Positions 54,243 through 64,000 of a stretch of 64,000 bases of DNA are shown piece after piece. The translations under genes and the position numbers were made by a program. The notes beneath the pieces were generated by a model. The model was not told the DNA's origin. It did not search any database and saw only the letters and a program-made list of their open reading frames with translations. Every line of letters starts with the position of its first letter. Within the stretch, counting starts at the first letter, position 1. The stretch is from Muscardinus avellanarius (taxonomy: Eukaryota; Chordata; Mammalia; Rodentia; Gliridae): NCBI GenBank assembly GCA_963383645.1, contig OY726572.1:22933792-22997791 (forward strand), written 5' to 3'.

Positions 54243-54306
54243 GTGAGAGAAGGAACAGAAGTCCTATGTCCTGACAAGGACCCCTCCGACGCCGTCCCCA
54301 CTTCAG
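54243..54306 (+). CDS. PLB1: PLB1 coding exon 17: end of repeat 1
   Basis: Acceptor CCTTTCAG ends at 54242 and donor GTATGC begins at 54307. Encodes residues 358-378 ([20 protein letters not shown], then S) plus one base. VPTS before a phase-1 intron is the same junction type as SKS before intron 3, and in PLB1 the next exon should start the second repeat with VHxLKPADI. That exon was not found before 64000. Confidence 0.95.
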
Positions 54307-55404
54307 GTATGCAGATTGTGTTCAGTGACTCAAACTCACATCAGGCCTGAAATGACCCAAGGCAGAGTCACCTGAAGACCGCACAATGTGAGATTCCCAC
54401 ACAATCTGAGATAGTCCAGAGGGCTTTGCAAGGATGCAAGAAACAGCTCTGTGTGTGCATTCGTAAGGGCGTGCACGTGTTTGATTATTCTTTAACTAAA
54501 ACGTGATAGCCTCATCCTCAGAAAGCATTTGTTATGCACTGGTCCTATGCAGGATTCCATGTTCTGCAGAGAGACCAAAGTAGTTGAATGAATTGATGTT
54601 ATTGGTCCTGTCTTGAAGCCTTGATGGAGAAATGTGTTCTTCACAGAAGCAAAAGTGCCTTTAAACAGGAAGCAAAAATAGGCAGCCCATAATCCCCACC
54701 GAAGTTCTATATGGAATGCTCTGGAATGCTGCACAGGACAGGAAAGCGTGCCATCTTACAGATGTGCTATCTCCACTGCTTCTCAGCATTTCTGAAATGT
54801 TTTTTGCTGAACTCCGAATAAGAGACTTGTAGAAATAGAATTAGGCAGGCATCGGCAACTTTCCCGAAGAGGAGTTGCCTGAGGTCAGTACCTTTTCTTC
54901 CCAGTGAGGCAGCCTGGGAGCGGTGGCCATATGTATATCACCTGTGTTCAGGTGGGACGTCATGGGGGGTTCTGATAGTAACTCATGCGACTCAGAACAA
55001 CCCAAGAGCATCCATGCCACAGATCTCCATGCCTGGTCCTAGAGGGCAACTGGATGTGTTCTATTTCTTGCTCATTAATCCACTAGTGAATTGTTGAGTG
55101 CCTCCTATGTGAGTTCCAGGAGTTAATATTCAAGCTGCTGCTCATGGTCTCAAGATTTCCAAAAATATAGAAAATTAAGTAGTTTGGAGATATCACTGTG
55201 TACAAGGAATTGTCCCTGGATAAAATGCCTTTGTATCAGATTATCTACTTGTTCCATGAATAGAGCAAATAAATTCCATGGCTCAGCTTGCCCTTCACTT
55301 GTCTTAGCTTTGCACACTCAAATAAGCCAAATGACTGGCAAGTAGGTTAAAAATCTTCTCACCAAAACCTTGACATAACCAACTCAGTTCTAAGCTGTAG
55401 TAAT

Positions 55405-55800
55405 GAAATAAGTGACTGTATTTAGTCTGTTTTCTGCTGCTATAACAAAATGCCTAAAGATATATAGTTATGAAGAAAATATTTTCACTTACAGTTTGGA
55501 AGCTGAATGTCCCATAGCAGGAGACCTATCTGTTCATCCTCTGGTGACATCCCCCTTGGCTGGGTTACAGCATGGTGGAGAAATGAGAAGGGGGTGGGCC
55601 TTATGCAGATAAAGCCAAGTATGAGAGGTAGCCTTGCTTCATAACAACCCACTCTCATGAGACCTGGGGCGATGGCTCCGGGGACCTTATTACCTTGCAC
55701 TAGGCACCAGCTCTTCAAGGCTCCTCTCCCTTCGCCATACCACACTGAGGACCAACACTCCTGCACTTAAGTGCAGACCACACGCAAACCATAGAGGTGA
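55405..55800. repeat. Old mammal-wide repeat, class not assigned
   Basis: Begins TTAGTCTGTTTTCTGCTGCT / ATAACAAAATGCC and ends CCAACACTCCTGCAC... CAAACCATAG. These two ends occur together in a well-known old interspersed repeat, possibly LTR-derived. No open frame. Confidence 0.55.
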
Positions 55801-55804
55801 TGCA

Positions 55805-56227
55805 TTCCTTACACACGCATGCATTTATCTGTCGACTTCTTGCCCCACTCCGGCTGACAACTCATCCCTAGTGGTTACGGCTTTTAAATCTGTATTCATT
55901 TTAATATGCATTTATTGGTGCTTTATAATTATGCCATGAGCGTAGTGAGGCTTCTTGTGATACACACACATGCGCAGAGAGCACTTGGTGTGATTTCCTC
56001 CAGATCCCCCCTCCATGCCTACTGGTGAGTTGGTAGTGATATCTTTGTACAGGGACATGGCATTATTTGAACTGTTCTCTTCCTCAAGTCTCCTTTTTCC
56101 CATCCCCATCTTCCATCTTCCTCCCTCAACCCCTTTTTCTGGTCTCTCTCTTCATGTATCTGAAGTCTCTTTTCTTTTCTATTTTTTCTCCACTTTTCAC
56201 ATAGAAGAGGAAACATCATAATCCTGA

Positions 56228-56264
<37 letters not shown>

Positions 56265-56650
56265 TACTGGGGTTCCTGGAAGCCCTTCTAACTCCGGGCT
56301 ACACTCCAAGACCTATTTTTACATTTTTATTTGGAAACAGGGTCTCCTAAGCCAGCGCACACGGCTGGCTTGGAACCTGCGCGATCCTCCTGTCTCTGCC
56401 TCCCAAGCGCGGGGATTACAAGCGTGCGTCACCATGCCCGGCATAATCCTGAACTTTTTGAGACTGGTTTACCTCTCGTTCTGCCTGTTTTCTGGCAGAT
56501 GGCATAATTTTGTTCTTCTTAATGGATGAGTAAACTTTCGTCGTGCATGTGTACCACAGTTTCTTTATCCTTTCATCTGTGGTTAGTTTACTGTCTGGAC
56601 TTTCATAGCAGAAGTCAATGATCAGCTTTATGCATCGGCTTTCCTGGAGT
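55805..56650 (-). mobile_element. Squirrel-type L1 3' region split by a SINE
   Basis: TATTGGTGCTTTATAATTATG (about 55913-55933) is the reverse of the CACCAATAAA-type L1 terminus. Pieces at 55805-56216 and 56454-56650 (TAATGGATGAGTAAACTTTCG, TTTATCCTTTCATCTGTGG) flank the SINE. Confidence 0.65.
56229..56441 (-). mobile_element. Young-subfamily B1-dID SINE with a (GT)n tail
   Basis: The (GT)n run at 56233-56262 replaces the reversed poly(A). The body ends CACCATGCCCGG. Flanked by CATAATCCTGAA (56217-56228 and 56442-56453). Confidence 0.94.
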
Positions 56651-57136
56651 AAAAACCCTCACTCAAAGATACAGATATAGATATCTGTATACATATATAA
56701 AGAGAGATAGAATATCCAGCTGAATGCTTCAATAGTCTACTTTAGGCAATTAAATAATATCTATTCCTTTTTAATCTTATCACTTTGAAAGTGATCTATA
56801 AGCACTTTGCAATCTCTCCAGATTATGCTTCTCTAACAACAACTAACCCATTAGGACATCTCAGCATCTGAAAACCAGATAGCATGTGAACCTATTTACT
56901 CCCCAGCCTTCCAGATCATTGTGTTTATTGGTGCTTGAAGATATAAGAACAGGAAATCTCAAGACCTTAAGATCTGAGATCCTCTGAAGATAGTAGCTAT
57001 TGGAATAAACAAATAAGTAGATTTAGGCCTCCCTGAGCTACCAAGGTGACATAGGACCAAAACACTTGCTCTTGCCAACTGGGCTGCAGAGCTGAATCCT
57101 TTCTGGAAAGTGTCAATCAGAAAAAGAGCCACAGGT

Positions 57137-57450
57137 GCCGGGCATGGAGATGTGTACCTGTCATTCCAGTACTTGAGAGGCTGAGGTAGGAGTATTGTAG
57201 ATTCAAGGCCAGCCTCAGCAGTTTAATGAGACCCTCCCCAACTTAGGGAGACCCTGTTTGAAAATAGAAAAATTGTAAATAAAAAAAAAAGAGCTGGGGG
57301 GTGGGGAGACAACACAGAGGTAGAATATTCCTGGGTGCAATCCAAGAAAGAAAGAAAGACAGGCCAACAGGCCAAGGCAGGCAGGCAGGCAGGAGGGAAG
57401 GAAGGAGAAAGAGGAAGACGGAAGGAAGGAGGGAAGAAAGGAAGGAAATC
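57137..57450 (+). mobile_element. B1-dID SINE with a polypurine tail
   Basis: Diverged older copy (57137-57343). Its tail has grown into mixed (GAAA)/(GGCA)/(GGAA) purine repeats to about 57450. Confidence 0.85.
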
Positions 57451-58999
57451 AGCCACAGTCAACTGAACAGTAAAGAAAAACACATTTATTGGGCCATTGA
57501 TCTCTGACTAAATATTCTAACCATACCTGTGATTGACAAGGTATGCCCAAATAAAACAAAACCAAAACCAAAACCTCTTCACGGGCTACCTTATCATTTC
57601 CCTTTGATAATCATCACGTTTCTAGCAAGTTCTTTTTCTCTTCTGGAGGTCATGTTTGCAATACACCAACCAAAGTGAAGGCACCTGGCACACACCCTAG
57701 ACAGATGGTCACCTTCTCTTCTACCTCCAACACCTCAGCCCTGGGTAGGAGCCCAACAACTGTTTGTTGAATGTCTCTGAATTACCGAGTATATCTGTTT
57801 CATCCAATCAATTCTGAGTCAAAAAAGATCTAAGAAAAATCAACCAGACCAAAGTCTCTTCCATTAAAATGATTTTGTGCTATCAAGTCATTATTTCACC
57901 TTCAGAATTATTTCCAAAACCTTTTTTGCAGTCTCCTTTTCTAATGTCTCAACCCAAAGATATGTGGATTCACCAAAAGTGATTTCTTTAATTGGGTACT
58001 GCCTGTCGCCCCAGGCCATGGCTGGCAGTGAGGGTGCCCCCTGCTCTTCACGCTTCAGAGTTCGTGGGTGACGAACCTCATCCGCAGATCTACAGGGCTT
58101 AGGGATGAGGTAGAGAGAGTTGATGTAAGTGATGTTCTGATAACCAGTTGACCTTTGGTAGCCAATAAAAAGTAACATCTTCGGAGTTTTCTCTCCCAGT
58201 CAGTGCACACGTGCACTTTGCCATGGGCTATCTCCTATGGACGTCACAATTTCATAGACACTGGAATGAATGTTTATGTTACTAGTTGGGCTCTCACACC
58301 TAGTTGGGATATCTGAGAACAAATAGATTGGGTGTAGTCGCTTATTTCAGGTTTCCCAATGGGAAAAGCTTTCAGAAAATGAGAGCAGCCATGAGGAGTA
58401 AGAGAGGAGGATATGGCTTCCTGGACCTCTTACTGAAGTTGGCTATCTCAAAGTCAAGCTAGGGAAAGATTTGTAGTTTGAAAAATAAAGGCCCACAAAG
58501 TTAATAATATGCTGCTGTCATCGATAATATATACTAGAAAGGTTAGTTCACTTATTGTAAGCCATCGATTCATATCTGAGCCTCCAATATCATTTGACCC
58601 ATTTAATGACTCTGAGCTTTTCAAAAGCTATTTAAAAAATGCCTGTGTTACAGTAGCACTAGGTGGTTTGTTACCTGTTTCACCCACTGTGAGCCAGCAG
58701 GGTAAGGTTCAGTGTGGTCCTGAAGCTGTTTCTATGGTTACCAGCTGCTCAAGGGTCTTTGATTTGACTTAGCCTGCGATCAAGAAGAAATGATGCCCCA
58801 TAGGAATAATAGAAGTCTGCTTGTCCCGTGGTGCAACCAGCCTACTGAACAAGTTCAAACTCATTCCCAAACACTTATTTGTCCAAGTGTTTCCCTGTCC
58901 CAAAAGTTTTTGCTATTTAAAGCTTTGAGAGTTGCAAAATCCCTGTTATGGAATCACACAGCTTGTAATTCAAGTTACTACATTTTATTAATGCATATT

Positions 59000-59108
59000 T
59001 GAATTGACATGTAGTAATTGCACACACTCTGGGGGACAGTGTGGCATTTTAATATATGTGCACAATGTGGAACGAGCAGATCATGGTAGTTGGCATTTCT
59101 TTCTTATA
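59000..59108 (-). mobile_element. L1 3'-end fragment
   Basis: TGTAGTAATTGCACACACTC and TTAATATATGTGCACAATGTG resemble a reverse rodent L1 3' end. Short. Confidence 0.5.
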
Positions 59109-59276
59109 TTTATTGGGGATTGAGCCTAGGGTATTCTACCTCTAAGGGACACCCCCAGCTCTATTCTTCATGAAACTGTGAAGGCCCTATGTCTTTTAGG
59201 CTGGTCTTGAACCTACAATCCTATTGTCTCAGTCTCCTAAGTATTGAAATTACAGACACGCATCATCACACCCAGC
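59109..59276 (-). mobile_element. B1-dID SINE, older, minus strand
   Basis: GGGGATTGAGCCTAGGGTATT to CATCACACCCAGC. It lacks a long T tail. Confidence 0.85.
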
Positions 59277-59288
59277 TTACCTGTATCT

Positions 59289-59478
59289 TTTTTTTATGGT
59301 ACTTAGGGTTGAACCCAGGGGTATTCAGACTCCGAGCTATGCCCCCCGCCCCGACCTATTTTATTCTTTTATTTTGAGACAGCGTCTCAGTAAAGCTGAG
59401 ACTGGCCACAAACCTGTGATCTTCTTGTTTCAGCCTCCTAAGTACTGGGATTACAAGCATCTACCACCATGCCTAGCT
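59289..59478 (-). mobile_element. B1-dID SINE, older, minus strand
   Basis: Flanked by ACCTGTATC (59279-59287 and 59480-59488), placed directly behind the previous SINE. Confidence 0.87.
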
Positions 59479-60284
59479 GACCTGTATCGTTTCTTTATGA
59501 AGTTAACATGTTTCTTGAGCTTACTATATGCAAGGTGCACATCTATCCATATAAACACATACCAAAGACTCCAAAAGCACAAACAAGGCTCCGGTCAGGT
59601 GCCAGCAAACTGCCACCATTGTACAAGTGATTTAATAAGTCCTTAGAATCAGACAGCAAAAGGGTCAGGCAGCCTGAGCTGACAATCAAGAGGGAGAAAG
59701 TTGGTTTTTCCAATGACAGCTTCATATGATTTAAATTGTTAGGTTACACAAGACAAAATATTAGTGGTGCCGAGCACTTCTCCTGGGAGTAGCTCTCTGT
59801 ACTGGGGGCGGTTTCCCCATTCAGTATTCTGCAGTCTCTTTCATGATCCTTCATCAGAGTATAGAGGGCCTTCTGATAAGAGGCTCCCTCTGTAGAAATC
59901 ATGATGTTAGTGATATGTTTATCAACTTCTCTCTCAAGGTAGTGGACAGTTTGTCCTAGATAATGTTTAGCTAATCATCGCAGTCAAATTTAATCTTATC
60001 TCTAGAGTGTTCTTCCTCCAAGGAGAACAGTTGCTGAAGAGCTTTGCTATATTTCTATGCTTTTTTTTTAAATTTTCTATTTTTATCATATACGATGACA
60101 TTAATAAACCTTAAACCAAGGTCTACAGAAAATTAAACCAATGAAATCCATTGGGTTCTATCTCAATTATTAAAATCCCAGATAAGTTGATTCCTCCCAC
60201 CAAGATTCCTTCACTTAGTTTATTATCGCTTGTGGAGAATCCTTCCAAATGACCCAACTGGAGAATCTCCCTTCCAGAAATAGT

Positions 60285-60370
60285 ATCTGTCTGTCTGTCT
60301 TTCTGGCGGGGGGGGGGGAGGGAGAGAGGGAGAAGAAGAGAGGAGAGAGACGTGTGTGTGTATACATGTG
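60285..60370. repeat. Compound simple repeat
   Basis: (TCTG)n, a G-run of eleven (60308-60318), a GA-rich run and a short (GT)n lie in succession. Confidence 0.85.
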
Positions 60371-61124
60371 TATTCATATCTTCTTTCTATTCACTACAAA
60401 TTCAGGAGACAGGAATGGTCAGTTTCCACTGCCTTTTAAACAAATTATAGTAATGAAGCCTTTGCAGCAAGTCTGCCCATCTCTTCCCCACCCTCTCAGC
60501 CCTGAAGATTTCCCCTAAGCTTTGTGTACCAGCCAGTGCCCCGGCACTGGCTCCGTCATGGCAGTAGGAATGTGTGATTCACTATCATCACCAGGAGCTA
60601 AAATAAACCACTCCAGAGCTGAGGAGAGGGCGTCTTATTTTCTGCGTTGTTGCCTTTTTTACCCAGAGTCTGATTTCTGGAGAGGAGGTCATTTTAAAGC
60701 TGTCAGGCTTAGCCCTGAGGATGTGCGCCAACGTGTGCAGCTGGCTTTGTGATTTGATATTGTTCTCCTAACCACATAGCATATGTGGGAGGCTGGGAGG
60801 GGCCGAGCAGGCTCTAATCACATGGAGGTGTGGGGGTGGAGTGGGGTGTGGGCATGCGTGCAAGATGGATTCCAGGCAAGGCAAGGGGGAGAGGGAGGAC
60901 TCAGAAGACACAGAGGCACTCAGTGGCTGGAATCTAAGAGGCAGAGCGGCACCCCCACCCGCAGGCCTTGCAATGGTGGCCACAGTTGTGTGTGAGCTAA
61001 GAAAGCATTTGCATATGCATGGAAGAAATGGCTCTCATCTTTTCACCAACAAATGCAGAAGTGCACCTCTGTCAACAGTTTCAAAACTAAAAGGATCTCT
61101 ATCAGTAATTCCCAAAACATAATA

Positions 61125-61295
61125 CCCAGACAAGATCTGCAGCACAGGCAGTAACTGGGGATTTGTTAGACATGCAGATTCTTGGACCCACCCCAGACCT
61201 AATGAAGCAGAACCTGGGAGGGCAGGCTGTCATTGGTGTTTAACAAACTGCCCAGGTGACTCTGATGCATGATCAAGTTTGAAGACTACTCATCC
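61125..61295 (+). mobile_element. MER5A-like hAT-Charlie relic
   Basis: GGGGATTTGTTAGACATGCAG, CACCCCAGACCTAATGAAGC, TTAACAAACTGCCCAGGTGA and TGATGCATGATCAAGTTTGA match the MER5A consensus in order. Confidence 0.85.
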
Positions 61296-61770
61296 ATTTT
61301 GCATCAATACCTACATTCAGAACTATGTATGTGTCTGTTTGCAACCTGTCCTAGGAAGTGGCAGGGACTTTTATTTTCCAATAAGAGCAAATGCTCAGTG
61401 GGCGTGTCAGCTCCTCTGAAGGTAGCAGAAGAAACGGTGGCCCAAACATCTCTACGACAGGAGACAAGACCTGGAGACCCCTGTGGGCATCCTTTCCACT
61501 GAGCTTCCTCCACAGGCATAATAACCCAACCGTGATTGGGAGTCAGAGCAGTGCTTTGGTTTGTGTGTACTCCAGCTTTGTCCACGGTATCACCTGCAGG
61601 CTTTACAGGTTGTCTCTGCAAGAAGAGCTGCCAAGGACGTGTCCTGAAGACAGCTTTGAGTTTTTCCGCTGTAAGCAAGAGCCCGCTGACATGATGAACA
61701 ACTTCAGCTTGGCTGGGCAGTTCCCAGCTCTGGCTCTGTATTAGGCTTCCTCCAAGGCACGAGAGCTATT

Positions 61771-61974
61771 TTTTTTAAGTTTTTTTTTTTTTTTTGTATA
61801 CTGGGGTTCCTGGAATCACTTCAACCTCCGGGCTACACTCCCAAACCTATTTTATACTTTTTTATTTGGAAACAAGGTCTCTTATGCCAGCGCGGATGGC
61901 TTCAAACCAGCGCGATCCTCCTGTCTCCGCCTCCCAAGCACGGGGATTACAAGCTTGTGCCACCACGCCCGGCT
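61771..61974 (-). mobile_element. Young-subfamily B1-dID SINE, minus strand
   Basis: Flanked by GGCACGAGAGCTATT (61756-61770) and GGCACAAGAGCTATT (61975-61989). It keeps GGTTCCTGGAATCAC and the CTTATGCCAGCGCGGATGGC middle. Confidence 0.95.
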
Positions 61975-62747
61975 GGCACAAGAGCTATTAAACAATTTGG
62001 TGCAACGACACTGGGCCACTAGAGGTGACAGAAGGGACACGCACAAGGAAAGCCAGGGCCATCGCAAAATTAGGGTTACCCTGGGAGTAAGGTATTGGGG
62101 GGAGTGAGGTAAGTGTATGACTTGAGGGACTGGCATGAGGAATTGAGTCGTGGTCCCCAAAATGCACTTGAATTCATATGGGCATGTGTGTAAGGTAGAA
62201 GGGAACAGACAGCTATAGGACAGGCACATGTATGCAAGTAACTACGTAGATAACAATACCCATGTGAATCGCCTAACTTGTTAGCCAGGCATAAAAAGCC
62301 TGGAGCTCTACCTTTCCAATGCTTTTCATCTCCTTCATATGCCTTCACATAAGCCAGACTGCACAGATGGCTGTGCTCGACAGACATTACACACTTTACC
62401 ATACCTCCTACTTTCCCGCCTGTCACCCACCGAGCCCGCCTTCACCCTCATCGCACCATTTTCTGAGGCCTTGTTCAGGAAGGCTCTTATGGCTCTCCTG
62501 CCATGACCCTAGGAGGAGCTCTTCCCTCCAGCGCTGGACCTTCTTATCACTTTGTATCTCCCACTGCTTATCAAGCCATAACTGATTGTAACTAGGGATG
62601 CCCTCCCAGAGCTCCTCAGCCTGGGAGCTTCCAGAGGGCCCTCCCCATATCTGGTCATTGTGGTGTCCCGGGGCAGCCAGCCACTGCCTGGTGTTCAGCA
62701 TTGCTGTTACATGAGTTCATGCTCAGACACATCATAGTATATGCTTA

Positions 62748-62751
<4 letters not shown>

Positions 62752-62819
<68 letters not shown>

Positions 62820-62880
62820 AGAGGGAAGAAGAGAAAAGAAAAGCGAGAAAAAGAAAGAAAGGAGCCAGTCTACAGAGGGA
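62752..62880. repeat. (GA)n microsatellite with purine-rich flank
   Basis: About 30 GA units (62752-62812) continue as a diverged A/G tract to about 62870. Confidence 0.97.
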
Positions 62881-62929
62881 AGTTGGTGATTCTTTTTTTA
62901 AAAAAACTACATATAGAAGTTTTATATGA

Positions 62930-63640
62930 GTGGCTCAATTCTACTCGCAGGTATATACCCCAAAGAACCGAAAGTCAGTTTTCAAAGACTTGCGCACTGC
63001 TGTTCACAGCAACACAAAAGCCCATCAATGGGTGAATGGGTAAGCAAAACTTTGCACAGGCATACCGTGTCTGCTAAAAAGGAAAGGGAGTGTTATTATA
63101 AATGATAACAGCAATGACTGTTCAAAACATTTTGCAAAGTAGAAGCCAGACACATAAGGCCACATGTCCTGTGATCAGTTTGTTTATTTTTGATACTGGG
63201 GATTGAACTCAGGAGTAGTCTACCTCAAAACTATACCCCAAGCCCTATTTTTATCTTGAGACGGTTGATGAGAGTCTCATTGCTTGCTGAGGCTGTTTTC
63301 GAACCTGCAACATTCCTCTCTGTCTCCCAAGTACTGAAATTACAGATGTGTGCCACTATGCCTGACTGGTATATTTATAGAAAATATACAGAATGAGTAA
63401 ATCTGGAAACAGAAAGTAGATTACTAGTTGCTAAAGCCTGGAAGGAGAAGAGAATGGAGAGTGATTTCTTGATGGGTTCAGTGTCTGCTTTTGGGGTAAT
63501 GAAAATGTTTTGGAACCAGATACTGGGTGTGAGTTTTGACATAGTGATTGCCCTAAATGCCCTTGAAGCAGTACCTTACAACAGTTAAGTTTACGTTATG
63601 TGGCTTTCACTCATTTGAAAATGTCAGTGGTCTAAAAGCA
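62930..63640 (+). mobile_element. L1 3' region, sense, split by a SINE
   Basis: AGGTATATACCCCAAAGAACC, CACAAAAGCCCATCAATGGG and AAGCCAGACACATAAGGCCAC precede the SINE. ACAGAAAGTAGATTACTAG and GTAATGAAAATGTTTTGGAAC follow it. All are L1 3' landmarks in sense order. Confidence 0.85.
63180..63368 (-). mobile_element. B1-dID SINE, older, minus strand
   Basis: GGGGATTGAACTCAGGAGTAG to CCACTATGCCTGAC, inserted in the L1. Confidence 0.87.
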
Positions 63641-63644
63641 GATC

Positions 63645-64000
63645 CCTTTTCGTGATAGCGAAATGGAGTGATCTTTCAGAGGATGCTGTAACATTTTATC
63701 CCAAATAGCATCAGAGCCTAGAATAGACTGAGCACGGATCACATCTTACCATGATTCCTTTCTTACTCCAAAATCACCTGCCAAAGGCTTGCCAGCAGCC
63801 CATGCCACCCACATTGCAAGCTGAAGGTCCCCTTTAGATCAGGGTCCACGTCTCAGCTCCCAGCCCCGAGTCCGGGTGTCCCAGAGTGGGGACCAGCCTG
63901 GGTTCCCTGGCTGCTACTGCCGAGTTCTATGACAGGGTGGGCTTCTCGGACTCTTTGTCCAATATCTATTGCTATAAGATGACTTTCCTCTTTCGGGGAA
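63645..64000. other. Unassigned intron 17 tail
   Basis: No repeat or exon recognised up to the window end. Confidence 0.5.

Larger units (their letters stand above)
57870..60062 (-). pseudogene. Possible decayed retrocopy, unidentified
   Basis: Two minus-strand stretches look protein-like. 57891-58178 is a 95-codon frame whose 3' part reads YPIKEITFGES, then YLWVETLEKETAKKVLE. 59760-60055 reads LQQLFSLEEEHSRDKIK before a stop and, in another frame, HYLEREVDKHITNIMISTEG. Between them lie L1 and SINE pieces and more unassigned DNA. No introns or splice sites are apparent. I do not recognise the parent gene, and the two parts may be unrelated or chance. Confidence 0.25.
4345..64000 (+). other. 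PLB1: PLB1 gene, 5' part (exons 1-17 and part of intron 17)
   Basis: PLB1 encodes an apical-membrane phospholipase A2, lysophospholipase and retinyl/glyceride esterase of intestine, skin and epididymis. The family protein has a signal peptide, four tandem GDSL/SGNH repeats of about 350 residues, and a C-terminal membrane anchor. Here 17 coding exons (4402-54306) join into 1135 nt without a stop or frameshift and follow my recollection of the human N-terminal region along their length. The 378 residues cover the signal peptide, a short linker, and all of repeat 1. Repeats 2-4, the catalytic site and the anchor must lie beyond 64000. Every internal splice site is GT/AG, so the gene appears functional. 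Confidence 0.95.
54307..64000 (+). other. PLB1: PLB1 intron 17, incomplete (>9.7 kb)
   Basis: No acceptor followed by a repeat-2 start was seen in this interval. It holds an old repeat, L1 pieces, SINEs, microsatellites, a MER5-like relic and a possible retrocopy. 54307-55400, 56650-57136, 60062-61120 and 61990-62750 are otherwise unassigned. Confidence 0.85.

Noticed and set aside
1..64000. CRISPR arrays, operons, phage or bacterial systems
   Set aside because: The sequence is vertebrate nuclear DNA with introns, SINEs and L1s. No regularly spaced repeats with unique spacers were seen.

Overview
This is nuclear DNA from a mammal, most likely a squirrel (Sciuridae). Two things point there. 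First, more than fifty interspersed copies have the architecture of the rodent B1-dID SINE: a 7SL/B1-like left half joined to a shortened ID (tRNA-Ala-derived) right half. Second, several L1 3' ends carry a CACCAATAAA-type terminus. The genus is not resolved.

The only convincing gene is PLB1 (membrane-associated phospholipase B1) on the + strand. A TATA box (4314-4320) and short 5' UTR precede coding exon 1 (4402-4444). Sixteen further coding exons follow to 54306, and the gene then runs into an intron that does not end within the window. All 17 exons keep one open frame (1135 nt, 378 complete codons) and every internal boundary is GT/AG. They encode the signal peptide and the whole first repeat of this four-repeat GDSL/SGNH ectoenzyme. 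This repeat is the degenerate one: GNLE stands where active repeats have GDSL, and the other SGNH landmarks are also missing, so it is read as a structural, non-catalytic domain. The repeat is bounded on both sides by phase-1 introns.

Layout: 1-4313 is 5' intergenic DNA with SINEs. 4314-4444 is promoter and exon 1. 4445-21372 is the repeat-packed intron 1, which holds an L1 broken by three SINEs and a DNA transposon, an LTR-like insertion inside another L1, and one unexplained exon-like ORF (6051-6270). 21373-34200 contains exons 2-9, 41045-44877 exons 10-14, and 50926-54306 exons 15-17. 54307-64000 is intron 17, with L1 remnants, a MER5-like hAT relic and a possible unidentified minus-strand retrocopy. 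Several nested insertions with readable target-site duplications let relative ages be ordered.

No CRISPR, operon, functional tRNA or rRNA, or new gene system was found. The most interesting items are the decayed SGNH sites in an intact frame, the symmetric phase-1 exon block, the exon-like ORF in intron 1, and the SINE subfamily structure.
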